Assembly: GCF_038397775.1 (NCBI RefSeq)
Contig: NZ_CP151650.1
Location: forward strand, 2,480,001 to 2,544,000
DNA length: 64,000 bases
From: Pseudomonas sp. RC10
GTDB lineage: Bacteria; Pseudomonadota; Gammaproteobacteria; Pseudomonadales; Pseudomonadaceae
Reading direction: 5' to 3'
A program made the position numbers and the translations under genes. A model generated the notes under the pieces. The model had not been told where the DNA came from and made no database searches. It worked only from the letters and a program-made list of their open reading frames with translations. Below are positions 1 to 8,454 of the stretch, piece after piece (the stretch's first letter is position 1; the number at the start of each line of letters is the position of its first letter).

Positions 1-470
1 CACACGAGCAGGGTTTCCCAGGAAAAACTCCCCAAGCGGATCAGCTCGTTGCCGACACCCACCATCGCGCACGCGGCGGCGATTTTCTGGAAGTAGGACA
101 GCCGCTCGCCATAGACAACGCGGCCCGTGAGAATCATCGTCAGCGGCAGCAGGAAATACCCCAGCGACACCTCCAGACTGCGCCCATGCAGCGGCGCCCA
201 CAGAAACAGCCACAGCTGCACGCCCATCAGCGCGGCGGACAGCATCATCGCGCCCAGCAAGGCCGGGGTCTGGCGGATGCGGTTCGTCATGGCGCGCACC
301 AGTTTCCAGTCGCCGCTGGACAGCATGAACACCGTGACGCAAGGCAGGGTCAGCAGCATGCGCCAACCGAATATTTCTTCTCCACTCAAAGGTTTCAGCA
401 ATGAGGTGTAGTAGTACATGACCGCGAAGAGGCAGGAGGCCATGACCGATAACGCAACACCCTTGTACAC
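1..470 (-). CDS. rarD: RarD/EamA-family permease, truncated by window edge
   Basis: This minus-strand reading frame runs off the left edge. The visible N-terminal ~156 residues begin VYKGVALSVMASCLFAVMYY and continue with GEEIFGWRMLLTLPC, which matches the RarD subgroup of EamA (drug/metabolite) permeases. At least four hydrophobic segments are visible. The start is taken as GTG at 468-470 because an AAGGAG Shine-Dalgarno lies 5 nt upstream. The next upstream ATG-like codons lack a ribosome site. RarD proteins are inner-membrane carriers of uncertain substrate. Assignment rests on sequence recall, and the C-terminal half is not in the window. Confidence 0.82.
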   Translation of the reverse strand, partial: MYKGVALSVMASCLFAVMYYYTSLLKPLSGEEIFGWRMLLTLPCVTVFMLSSGDWKLVRAMTNRIRQTPALLGAMMLSAALMGVQLWLFLWAPLHGRSLEVSLGYFLLPLTMILTGRVVYGERLSYFQKIAAACAMVGVGNELIRLGSFSWETLLV

Positions 471-738
471 AGGGGCTCCTTGGTTCGGTTCAAAAGGACA
501 GGGTTTGGACGCGCAACCCGTGCCAAGCTCTGATGGCCCGCTTGCAGGAAGCGGCGCACAGTCTAGCCGAACCCCCGACCGCCGTTCGCTCGCATTCTGG
601 TAAACCCAAGGTCCGCTGGCAGTAAACGATGCACCTTTGGCAGAGAACGAGACCGTGCGCTCGTTGAGGCGAAATCCACGGTCCCGGAGAATTGTCCTCA
701 ACGCGCCACACCGGCGCCGCTGACTGAGGACGACCCCC

Positions 739-1380
739 ATGACCCAAGAAATCGCCGGTATCAAAATCCCGGATAGCGCCCTGGCCCGCGCCACCACCGA
801 ATACATCCGTGATGAAGAAGACGACCTGCTGTTCAACCACAGCCGTCGGGTGTTTCTGTGGGGCGCGTTGACCGGCGAGCGCAAAGGCCTCAAGTACGAC
901 GCCGAGCAGTTGTACGTCGGCGCGATGTTCCATGACCTGGGCCTGGTGAAAAAACACAGCAGCCCGGACCTGCGTTTCGAAGTGGACAGTGCCAACGCAG
1001 CCCGTGCGTTCGCCAGGCCGTTCGGTTTGTCGGAAGGCGATCTGGAACAGGTCTGGTTGTCCATCGCGCTGCACACCACGCCCGGCGTTCCCGAGCACCT
1101 GCGCCCGAACGTTGCACTGGTGACGGCCGGTGTTGAAATGGACGTGCTGGGCATCAACTACGACCAGTTCAGCGACCAGCAGCGCGAAGTCGTCACCCAC
1201 GCCCACCCGCGTGGTGAAGCGTTCAAAGAATGCATCCTGTGCGCCTTCGCTAACGGCTTCCGCCATAAGCCAGATACGACCTTCGGCACCGTGAACGCCG
1301 ATGTGCTGGTAGACGAAGATCCGAAGTTCAAACCGCTGAATTTCGTCAACATCATTCGTCAGTCGCCTTGGAAGGCGTAA
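739..1380 (+). CDS. HD-domain hydrolase, cyanamide-hydratase-like
   Basis: 213 aa. The metal-binding HD signature is visible: a histidine in LLFNHSRRVF, the HD pair in AMFHDLGLVKKH and a further acidic site near AGVEMDVLG. The order and the spacing of about 30 residues match the cyanamide hydratase-like branch of the HD superfamily. These proteins hydrolyse or hydrate small nitrile-type or phosphorylated substrates; the substrate here is unknown. The ATG at 739 has GAGGA upstream. The gene stands alone between divergent rarD and an MFS gene, and a REP palindrome follows its stop. Cytoplasmic; no signal peptide. Confidence 0.8.
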   Translation: MTQEIAGIKIPDSALARATTEYIRDEEDDLLFNHSRRVFLWGALTGERKGLKYDAEQLYVGAMFHDLGLVKKHSSPDLRFEVDSANAARAFARPFGLSEGDLEQVWLSIALHTTPGVPEHLRPNVALVTAGVEMDVLGINYDQFSDQQREVVTHAHPRGEAFKECILCAFANGFRHKPDTTFGTVNADVLVDEDPKFKPLNFVNIIRQSPWKA

Positions 1381-1398
1381 CGAGTACGCGGTTGAACC

Positions 1399-1488
1399 TG
1401 TAGGAGCCGGCTTGCTGGCGAATGCGGTCAGTCAGTCGATACTTTCGTGACTGCCCCGACGCATTCGCCAGCAAGCCGGCTCCCACGG
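1399..1488. repeat. REP-type palindrome
   Basis: Two inverted arms, GTAGGAGCCGGCTTGCTGGC... at about 1400-1426 and its complement at about 1460-1485, surround a ~33-nt centre. This is a common Pseudomonas repetitive extragenic palindrome placed just after the HD gene, where it may act as a transcription end or mRNA stabiliser. Confidence 0.85.
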
Positions 1489-1659
1489 TATTTTGTCTGC
1501 GATACCGCTAATGTCGGCGGCCTAAGCCACAATCTGCAGGTTGAGGCATTCCTGAGGCATCACCCCTCGACATTCCTTCTTCGGCATTCGCCCGTGCTTT
1601 GTTAGGCTTTCGTCTGGTTGGCCCATGACGGGCCGACATGTTTGCAAAGGGAGCGGCGA

Positions 1660-2811
1660 ATGACCTCCATCGGCACTGCGGCACCGGTCGTGCCTGGGCG
1701 GCTGGAACAGTTTTCCACGCGGGTGGCGTTTTTCATCACCGGGTTCAGCATTTCCGCGTGGGCGCCGCTGGTGCCGTACGCCAAGAGCCGCCTGGGTCTG
1801 GACGACGCGAGCCTGGGCCTGCTGCTGTTGTGCCTGGGCATCGGCTCGATTCTCTCCATGCCACTGGCTGGCGCCATGACCGTGCGTTACGGCTGTCGGC
1901 GCATCATCGTCGTGGTCGGCAGCATCGCCTGCCTGTGCCTTCCCTTGCTCGCGACCCTCACGAGTGTGCCGCTGATGGTGGCGACGCTGTTCGTCTACGG
2001 CGCCAGCATGGGCGCCTTGGGGTGCGTCACCAACATTCAGGCGATCATCGTCGAGCGGGCCAGCGGCAAGACCATGATGTCGGGCTTTCATGGGCTGTTC
2101 AGTTGTGGGGGGATTCTCGGCGCGGCAGGCGTTTCTGCGCTGTTGAGCGTGGGCGTCTGGCCGTGGCTGACGATGACCTTCGTCGCGCTGTTCATCGGTT
2201 TGGCGTTGTACAAGGCGGGTCCGAACATGCTCGGTTACGGCAGCGAAGCGGGCGGTCCGGCGTTCGCGATTCCCCACGGCGTCGTGCTGTTCATCGGCCT
2301 GATGTGCTTCACCGTGTTCCTCACCGAAGGCGCGATGCTCGACTGGAGCGCGGTGTTCCTCAGCGCCCAGCGGGGCGTCGAACCGTCCTACGCCGGGTTC
2401 GGCTACGCGGTGTTCGCCCTGGCCATGGCCATCGGCCGATTGTGCGGCGACCCCGTCGTGCGCCGCTTGGGCGTGCACAAGATTATTCTGTTCGGCGGGC
2501 TGTGCGCGGCGGTCGGGATGGCTGTGGCGACGTTGCTCCCCTATTGGCAGGCCGCATTGTGCGGTTACGCATTGGTGGGCATCGGCTGCTCCAATATCGT
2601 GCCGGTGTTCTACAGCGCGGTGGGGCGGCAAAAGACCATGCCGGAAAACGTCGCGGTCCCGGCCATCACGACCCTTGGTTACATCGGCATTCTGATGGGG
2701 CCGGCGGGCATCGGTTTCGTCGCCCACCTCAGCAGCCTCGGCGTGGCGTTCCTCATCATTGCGGTCATGCTGTTGGGGGTGGCAATCAGCGGTCGCTACC
2801 TTCGGGTGTAG
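1660..2811 (+). CDS. MFS transporter
   Basis: 383 aa major-facilitator carrier with about 12 hydrophobic segments. The cytoplasmic loop after helix 2 reads LAGAMTVRYGCRRIIVV, a variant of the MFS GxxxDRxGRR motif in which D is replaced by T/V. The middle contains GFHGLFSCGGILGAAG, typical of the YbjJ/fucose-permease-like MFS branch. The start at 1660 is chosen because AAGGGAG sits 6 nt upstream; an in-frame upstream ATG at 1618 has no ribosome site. No neighbour gives a substrate clue. Inner membrane. Confidence 0.8.
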   Translation: MTSIGTAAPVVPGRLEQFSTRVAFFITGFSISAWAPLVPYAKSRLGLDDASLGLLLLCLGIGSILSMPLAGAMTVRYGCRRIIVVVGSIACLCLPLLATLTSVPLMVATLFVYGASMGALGCVTNIQAIIVERASGKTMMSGFHGLFSCGGILGAAGVSALLSVGVWPWLTMTFVALFIGLALYKAGPNMLGYGSEAGGPAFAIPHGVVLFIGLMCFTVFLTEGAMLDWSAVFLSAQRGVEPSYAGFGYAVFALAMAIGRLCGDPVVRRLGVHKIILFGGLCAAVGMAVATLLPYWQAALCGYALVGIGCSNIVPVFYSAVGRQKTMPENVAVPAITTLGYIGILMGPAGIGFVAHLSSLGVAFLIIAVMLLGVAISGRYLRV

Positions 2812-2819
2812 CGGCGGTC

Positions 2820-3034
2820 AGCTTCGAGCTACAAGCTACAAGCTACAAGCTACAAGCTACAAGCGGGCGTTGCGTCGACTTCTTGCAGCTCGCGGCTTAA
2901 AGCTTGTCGCTGCTTCAAGTCGCAGCGACGAGATTCAAACCAGAAGCCATGATCGCCGTCGCGCCGCCCTCTTGCAGCTTGCAGCTCACAACTCGTCGCT
3001 GCCCCTCTTGCAGCTCACAACTCGTCGCTGCTTC
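2820..3034. repeat. Short tandem repeats (7-bp and 29-bp periods)
   Basis: At 2831-2864 the heptamer ACAAGCT is repeated about five times in tandem. At 2979-3002 and 3008-3031 a 24-nt unit beginning TTGCAGCTCACAACTCG occurs twice. The block lies between convergent genes (MFS and the AhpD-like gene). There are no unique spacers, so it is not a CRISPR. Length variation between strains is likely. Confidence 0.75.
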
Positions 3035-3467
3035 AAGGCGTCATGGCAAAGCCAACCCCAAACCGGTTCCACGCATTGATGGTGGCGATGGCCAGGGTGA
3101 TGTTGGCGACTTCTTTTTCGCTGTAATGCTCTAGCAGCGCTTCGTACTGATGCTGCGGCGCGTGGTGGATCGACAGTTGGGTCAGGCTCTCGGTCCAGGC
3201 CAGTACGGCCTTTTCTTTTTCGGTGAAGAAGTTGGTTTCGGCCCAGACGGTCACGGTTTGCAGGCGGGCTTCGGTTTCGCCAGCCTTGCGGGCGTCGTTG
3301 GCGTGCAGGTTGACGCAGTAGGCGCAGCCGTTGATCTGCGAAGCGCGCAGGCGGATCAGTTCCAGCAGGGAATGTTCAAGGCCCGAATTGACCACGGCGT
3401 TTTCCAGCGCGGACATGGCTTTGTAGGCTTCCGGCGATTTTTGACCCCAGGCGATGCGCTTGTTCAT
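3033..3467 (-). CDS. Carboxymuconolactone decarboxylase/AhpD-family protein
   Basis: 144 aa starting MNKRIAWGQK. The redox motif INGCAYCVNLH (C-x-x-C followed by H) is the AhpD/CMD catalytic signature for peroxidase-type chemistry. Length and the FTEKEKAVLAWTESLT segment match stand-alone AhpD-like proteins. The start at 3467 is preferred because GGAG lies 9 nt upstream; the frame continues upstream but without a ribosome site. It is divergent from the hydrolase gene at 3706. Probable antioxidant role; exact substrate unknown. A paralog sits at 30745-31197. Confidence 0.85.
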   Translation of the reverse strand: MNKRIAWGQKSPEAYKAMSALENAVVNSGLEHSLLELIRLRASQINGCAYCVNLHANDARKAGETEARLQTVTVWAETNFFTEKEKAVLAWTESLTQLSIHHAPQHQYEALLEHYSEKEVANITLAIATINAWNRFGVGFAMTP

Positions 3468-3705
3468 GTGCGTGTGCTCCGTTGGAAAGGTAAGAAACGT
3501 CGTTGAACGTGGTGCTACGTTACGCCCAGACTGGCCGGGGCCGAATAGCCAATGGGGTGGGATATCAGGAGACCAATCGCGCCATTCCCGGGCGATTGGT
3601 CTCCTTGCTGGCAACACGCTTCATGAACGCCGCTGCCACGTTTTGCGGCTTGCCCCGGCCGCTCAGCGATCTAGGATGAGCAGGAATAATCACAAGGAGT
3701 CATTC

Positions 3706-4581
3706 ATGTTCGCCGGATTCCAGAAAGACCAGCGCCAGGTCAATGGTGTGCAGATCGCCTACCGCATCGGTGGCAACGGGCCGGGGTTGCTGTTGTTGCA
3801 CGGGCACCCGCAAACCCATGTCATTTGGCACAAAATCGTCGAGCGGCTGAGTCAGCGTTTCACCGTGGTCGCGGCCGATTTGCGCGGTTACGGCGACAGC
3901 GGCAAACCCCTCGCGACGGATGACCATTCCAGCTATTCCAAACGGGAGATGGGCCGCGACATGGTGGCGTTGATGCGCGAACTCGGGCTGCCGAGGTTCT
4001 CGATTCTGGCCCACGACCGGGGTGCTCGCGTGGCGCATCGACTGGCGCTGGATCATACCGATGCCGTCACCCGCATGACGTTGCTCGACATCGCACCCAC
4101 GTTGGCGATGTACAGCCAGACCAACGAAGCCTTCGCCCGGGCGTACTGGCACTGGTTCTTCCTGATCCGCCCGGCGCCGTTGCCGGAAACGTTGTTGGAA
4201 GCCGATCCAGAGCAGTACCTGCGCAGTGTCATGGGCAGCCGCAGCGCCGGGTTGACGCCGTTCACCGATGAAGCGTTCGCCGAATACGTGCGCTGCGCCA
4301 AGCTACCGGGCACCGCACGTGGGGTTTGTGAGGATTACCGCGCCAGTGCCACCATCGACCTGGAGCACGACCGCGCCGACCTCGACGCAGGTCATCATCT
4401 GCAATTGCCGCTGCAGGTGCTGTGGGGGGCGGAAGGCACCGTGGGCAAATGCTTCGACCCGCTGAAAGAATGGCAGCAGGTCGCGACCAACGTGAGGGGC
4501 AGGGCGTTGCCGGGTGGGCATTATCTGGCGGAAGAAATTCCGGAAACGCTGATGGCTGAGGTGATGCCGTTTTTGACGTAA
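3706..4581 (+). CDS. Alpha/beta hydrolase, haloacetate-dehalogenase-like
   Basis: 291 aa. The oxyanion-hole segment LLLHGHPQTHVIWHK and the nucleophile elbow AHDRGARVAHRLALD, with Asp rather than Ser as the nucleophile, match the haloacetate dehalogenase/epoxide hydrolase branch. The C-terminal GGHYLAEE supplies the catalytic His. ADLRGYGDSGKP is the usual strand-4 motif. AAGGAG lies 6 nt before the ATG. Single gene. Carbon-halogen or epoxide hydrolysis is inferred from the Asp nucleophile; the natural substrate is not evident. Confidence 0.82.
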   Translation: MFAGFQKDQRQVNGVQIAYRIGGNGPGLLLLHGHPQTHVIWHKIVERLSQRFTVVAADLRGYGDSGKPLATDDHSSYSKREMGRDMVALMRELGLPRFSILAHDRGARVAHRLALDHTDAVTRMTLLDIAPTLAMYSQTNEAFARAYWHWFFLIRPAPLPETLLEADPEQYLRSVMGSRSAGLTPFTDEAFAEYVRCAKLPGTARGVCEDYRASATIDLEHDRADLDAGHHLQLPLQVLWGAEGTVGKCFDPLKEWQQVATNVRGRALPGGHYLAEEIPETLMAEVMPFLT

Positions 4582-4664
4582 TGATTGAGGCGAATCAGTC
4601 ACCGGTGATCCAGATTCGTTTGTGAGTCTTCGTGTGGCGGAAGATCTTCTTCACGCCCCCGATT

Positions 4665-5255
4665 CTGTGCTGAAGCGCAGTCCTTTGTAGGAGTGAGCTT
4701 GCTCGCGATGAGGGATGTGGCATCGATACACATTGGGATGTTGCACCGTTCATCGCGAGCAAGCTCACTCCTACAGGGATGGATATCGGACAGCAGGCAG
4801 CAGGCAGCAACAACCTTCAATCCTCACCCGCCTCCAACACAAACCCCTCCGGCATTTCCTGCGCGTATTCATTCACCACCTCCCGCGTCAGCCCGACGAT
4901 GTCCTCCACCAGTTCCATCCCGGCGCCGGTTCGCCAGCTTGCAACGATGTCCATCACTGTCTGTGCTGAAGCGCAGTCCTTTGTAGGAGTGAGCTTGCTC
5001 GCGATGAGGGATGTGGCATCGATACACATTGGGATGTTGCACCGTTCATCGCGAGCAAGCTCACTCCTACAGGGATGGATATCAGACAGCAGGCAGCAGG
5101 CAGCAACAACCTTCAATCCTCACCCGCCCCCAACACAAACCCCTCCGGCATTTCCTGCGCGTATTCATTCACCACCTCCCGCGTCAGCCCGACGATGTCC
5201 TCCACCAGTTCCATCCCGGCACCCGTGCGCCAGCTTGCGACGATGTCCATCACTG
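4665..5255. repeat. 296-bp tandem duplication including LysR 3' end and REP
   Basis: The segment 4665-4960 is repeated at 4961-5255 with about six mismatches. Each copy holds a REP palindrome (arms at 4687-4711/4750-4774 and 4983-5007/5046-5070, GTAGGAGTGAGCTTGCTCGC type) and the last ~48 codons of the neighbouring LysR gene. Most mismatches cluster in the coding part (around 4922-4945 versus 5218-5241). Confidence 0.93.
4817..4959 (-). pseudogene. Duplicated C-terminal fragment of LysR regulator
   Basis: A second copy of the last ~48 codons of the LysR-type gene at 5113-6039, beginning MDIVASWRTGAGMELVED and ending in its own stop. It lacks a DNA-binding domain. It can be read from an upstream ATG at 5116 through the REP, but that would be an artefact of the duplication. 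Non-functional remnant by inference. Confidence 0.85.
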
Positions 5256-6039
5256 GCGGCAAGGGCACGTTTTCGATCTGGGTCAACACGCCCTGCGCCA
5301 GTTCCCCGCGCACCAGGGTGACCGGTAATGCACCAATACCGAACCCATCGCGCACCAGTCGGGTGATGGCCGAGGCCGAGTTCACGCAGTTGATGCGCGG
5401 GGTGATGATGTTCGCCATGTGCAGCATGTTGAGGATGTCCTGGTGGGGCCGCGAGTTGCGCGAAAACGTGACGATCCGCTCCTGCGCGATCTCTTCCAGC
5501 GTCACGTCCGGCCGGTCCAGCGGCGAGCCGGTCGGCACCACCCAGTGCAGCGGATAGCGCGCCAGCATCGCGTTGCGCACGCTGTCGAAGCGCAGGATGT
5601 CGGTCTGGAAAATGATGTCCTGGTAGCCCTTTTCCAACTGCGAACACAGGTTGCTCGCCGTCTCGGCGGTCAGCTCGATTTCCAGATTCGGGTAACACTT
5701 CATCAGGCGTGTTACCAACGGACTGAGCCAGGTGTGTATCACCGTATCCATCGCGCCGATGCGGATTCGGCCCCGCACCTGGCTCGGGTCCTTGATCGCC
5801 GCCTTCATGGTTTGCAGGGTGTCCATGATGTGCTCGGCGTATTCCAGCACCCGCAATCCTTCGGACGTCAGCGACACGCCCTTCGAGTCCCGCACGAACA
5901 ATCGCACGCCCATTTCGTCCTCCAGGGCCGCGATCCGGCTGGAAATGGAGGCTTGGGTGCTGAAGAGTTTTTCGGCGGTCAGGCGAAAGCTTTTCAGCCG
6001 TGCGACCCAGACGAAGGTTTCCAGAAACTTGAGATTCAC
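5113..6039 (-). CDS. LysR-family transcriptional regulator
   Basis: 308 aa from GTG at 6039 (MNLKFLETFVWVARLKSFR), with AAGGA about 9 nt upstream. An ATG at 6105 would add 22 residues that do not look like family sequence. The N-terminal winged helix contains LTAEKLFSTQASISSRIAALE; residues ~95-300 form the periplasmic-binding-like effector domain. It is divergent from the OprD-DUF969-DUF979 operon and is the likely activator of it. Its 3' end is tandemly duplicated downstream, so the intact gene is the distal copy. The effector is unknown; 5-oxoproline or a related small acid is a guess from the operon content. Confidence 0.88.
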   Translation of the reverse strand: MNLKFLETFVWVARLKSFRLTAEKLFSTQASISSRIAALEDEMGVRLFVRDSKGVSLTSEGLRVLEYAEHIMDTLQTMKAAIKDPSQVRGRIRIGAMDTVIHTWLSPLVTRLMKCYPNLEIELTAETASNLCSQLEKGYQDIIFQTDILRFDSVRNAMLARYPLHWVVPTGSPLDRPDVTLEEIAQERIVTFSRNSRPHQDILNMLHMANIITPRINCVNSASAITRLVRDGFGIGALPVTLVRGELAQGVLTQIENVPLPPVMDIVASWRTGAGMELVEDIVGLTREVVNEYAQEMPEGFVLGAGED

Positions 6040-6384
6040 CGAGCGATTTCCTTGAGCGATTGAGCGGCGGCGCGGGCAGTCGAAGGCGGCTTTTACCTTC
6101 GTCATCTGCGACAGGTGCCTCGTACGGTCAGCAGGTTACATGCCACTGCCCCAACAGAAATTTTTATGAGGCATAGCGGTTTTTTCCCGTTGGACGCCAC
6201 GCGCCAGCCTGCCGAAAGATGACCGCCGACACGAGAAAGGTACGACGCCGGGGCCGAATCACTTCGCCCCGACTCACGCGTCCAGCCTTCAGGGTCGGGG
6301 TGTTTCAATGCCCGACCTCATTCATCAGCTGCGCTCTGCCAGCAGTCGGTCGTTACCGCTGCGCGCTCATGGGAAGAGGCTTCA

Positions 6385-7620
6385 ATGACACATAACAACC
6401 AAAAATACGTCTGTGCGTTGCTCGTTGGCGGCGCGACGCTGACTTACGGATTGACCGCACACGCCGATTTTTTCGGCGACAGCAAAGGCGAGCTCGAAGC
6501 CCGCAACTTTTACTTCAACCGCGATTTTCGACAGACCGGCGCTCGGGACAAGGCCGAGGAATGGGCGCAGGGGTTCCTGCTGCGTCTGCAGTCGGGCTAC
6601 ACCCCCGGCACCGTCGGCTTCGGCCTGGATGCGCTGGGCATGGTGGGGTTGAAGCTGGATTCGGGCGACGGCACGGCGGGCACCGGGTTGCTGCCCGCTG
6701 ACCTGTCGTCCGGCGGCTCGCAAGATGACTACGCCAAGCTCGGCCTGACCGCAAAAATGAAGGTGTCGAAGACGGAGCTGAAAGTCGGCTCGCTGTTCTT
6801 CAAGGACCCGGTGATCAATTCCAACGACACCCGCCTGTTGCCCCAGACCTTTCGCGGCGGGCTGTTGACTTCGAAGGACCTGAACAACTTCACCTTCACC
6901 GGCGGGCACATCGACCGCATCAAGGCCAACAGCTCCTCGGACTTCACCGAGATGAGCGCCAATCGCATCGGCGGCACCAGCAACGATTTCAACTTCGGCG
7001 GCGGCGACTATCAGGTCACCCCGCAACTGGCGTTGAGTGCCCATTACGGCCAGCTGGAAAACGTTTATCAGCAGTATTACGGCGGGTTGGTGCACGTGCT
7101 GCCGTTGGGCGTGGGGCAGAGTTTGAAGTCCGACATCCGCTACGCCAGCAGTCGCGAAGACGGCAACTTTCGCGACCTGGACAACAAGGCCTTGGGTTCG
7201 ATGTTCACCTACAAGGTCGGCGCTCAGGCGTTTGGCCTCGGCTACCAGCGGATGACCGGGAGCGATCCGTTTCCCTACATCACGGGCAGCGATCCTTACC
7301 TGGTCAACTTCATCCAGATCGGCGATTTCGCCAACGCCAAGGAGCGCTCGTGGCAGGCGCGATATGACTACGACTTCACAGCGCTGGGGCTGCCGGGCCT
7401 GACGTTCATGACCCGCTACGTGTCCGGTGACAACGTCGAACGTGCGGCAGGCGGCGAAGGCAAAGAGTGGGAGCGCAACATGGACATCGGCTACGTGATT
7501 CAGAGCGGTGTGTTGAAGAACCTGGGCGTGAAATGGCGCAACGCGACCGTGCGTTCGAACTTCGGCAATGACCTGGACGAAAACCGGCTGATCGTGAGTT
7601 ACACGCTGCCCCTGTGGTGA
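6385..7620 (+). CDS. OprD-family outer-membrane porin
   Basis: 411 aa with an N-terminal signal peptide (cleavage likely after TAHA, ~residue 28). The mature part begins with the OprD-family block ARNFYFNRDFR, followed by EEWAQGFLLRLQSGYTPGTV and GFGLDALGM, and ends with a beta-strand finishing in aromatic W. The family forms 18-strand monomeric channels for amino acids, small acids or peptides. It leads an operon with DUF969 and DUF979 proteins and is divergent from a LysR gene, so it probably supplies the outer-membrane step for the same substrate. Confidence 0.93.
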   Translation: MTHNNQKYVCALLVGGATLTYGLTAHADFFGDSKGELEARNFYFNRDFRQTGARDKAEEWAQGFLLRLQSGYTPGTVGFGLDALGMVGLKLDSGDGTAGTGLLPADLSSGGSQDDYAKLGLTAKMKVSKTELKVGSLFFKDPVINSNDTRLLPQTFRGGLLTSKDLNNFTFTGGHIDRIKANSSSDFTEMSANRIGGTSNDFNFGGGDYQVTPQLALSAHYGQLENVYQQYYGGLVHVLPLGVGQSLKSDIRYASSREDGNFRDLDNKALGSMFTYKVGAQAFGLGYQRMTGSDPFPYITGSDPYLVNFIQIGDFANAKERSWQARYDYDFTALGLPGLTFMTRYVSGDNVERAAGGEGKEWERNMDIGYVIQSGVLKNLGVKWRNATVRSNFGNDLDENRLIVSYTLPLW

Positions 7621-7647
7621 GTCGCACGCCCTTGTACCGGCACACCG

Positions 7648-7679
7648 CTGTAGCAGCACCACAAGCCGGGCTGCTACAG
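7648..7679 (+). promoter_or_regulatory. Intercistronic hairpin
   Basis: CTGTAGCAGC (7648-7657) pairs perfectly with GCTGCTACAG (7670-7679) across a 12-nt loop, between the porin and DUF969 genes. There is no T-run, so it is more likely an mRNA-stability or processing element, or a short REP-like repeat, than a terminator. Confidence 0.6.
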
Positions 7680-7725
7680 GTTCGCGTCGGCTGTTCTTCC
7701 GAGTCACAACATCGAGATTCCCATC

Positions 7726-8454
7726 ATGCAAACCGCTATCAACCTCTGGCCGCTGCTGGGCGTGCTGGTCATCGTTCTGGGCTTCGTCCTGCGTTTCAAC
7801 CCGATGCTGGTGGTCGCCCTCGCGGCGCTGGCCACGGGCCTGGCGGCGAGCATGCCGCTGGAAACCGTGCTGGCGACCATCGGCACCGGCTTCATCAAGA
7901 CCCGCGCTTTGCCGCTGATCATCCTGCTGCCACTGGCTGTCATTGGTCTGCTGGAACGCCACGGCCTGCGATTACACGCCCAGAACTGGATCGCGCGCTT
8001 CACCCGCGCCACCGCCGGACGCCTGCTGATCGCTTACCTGTTCGTGCGCGAAACCACGGCGGCACTGGGCCTGACCAGCCTTGGCGGGCATCCGCAGATG
8101 GTGCGTCCGCTGCTCGCGCCAATGGCCGAAGGCGCCGCTGAATCGCGCTTCGGCAAGTTACCCGAGGCCTTGCGTATCAAGTTGCTGGCCCTGTGCGCGG
8201 CCACCGATAACGTCGGGCTGTTCTTTGGCGAGGACATCTTCGTCGCCTTCGGCGCCATCGCCCTGATGCACACCTTTCTTCAAGGCTCAGGGATCGACGT
8301 CGATCCAATGCACATCGCGGTATGGGGCATTCCGACGGCGATTTGTGCCTTTGTGATTCACGCCATTCGCCTGCACCGTTTCGATCAGCGCCTCAGTCGC
8401 GAACTCAAGGCATTGCCGCAGACATCGCCGGTCGCTCAGGAGGTGACGCCATGA
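7726..8454 (+). CDS. DUF969 membrane protein
   Basis: 242 aa, very hydrophobic, with at least five membrane segments. Landmarks are FVRETTAALGLTSLGGHPQMVRPLL and ATDNVGLFFGEDIFVAFGAIALM. DUF969 always partners with DUF979, and the pair is thought to form a permease; family knowledge links it to pyroglutamate (5-oxoproline) metabolism genes. The last 4 nt overlap the next start (ATGA), so translation is coupled. Function here is inferred from the family and the porin neighbour. Confidence 0.85.
   Translation: MQTAINLWPLLGVLVIVLGFVLRFNPMLVVALAALATGLAASMPLETVLATIGTGFIKTRALPLIILLPLAVIGLLERHGLRLHAQNWIARFTRATAGRLLIAYLFVRETTAALGLTSLGGHPQMVRPLLAPMAEGAAESRFGKLPEALRIKLLALCAATDNVGLFFGEDIFVAFGAIALMHTFLQGSGIDVDPMHIAVWGIPTAICAFVIHAIRLHRFDQRLSRELKALPQTSPVAQEVTP

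Noticed and set aside
490..1266. Long minus-strand frame opposite the HD gene
   Set aside because: Composition (Gln/Arg/His-rich, no motifs) is that of an antisense shadow in GC-rich DNA; the plus-strand gene has clear HD motifs.
1522..2727. 401-codon minus-strand frame opposite the MFS gene
   Set aside because: Rich in His/Gln/Arg/Asp without a fold or motif; complementary shadow of the MFS coding sequence.
2831..3031. Possible CRISPR array
   Set aside because: Repeats are 7 bp or 24 bp with no unique spacers of constant size and no cas gene.
6382..7962. 526-codon minus-strand frame across OprD and DUF969
   Set aside because: It spans two plus-strand genes with strong family motifs and has no recognisable domain itself.
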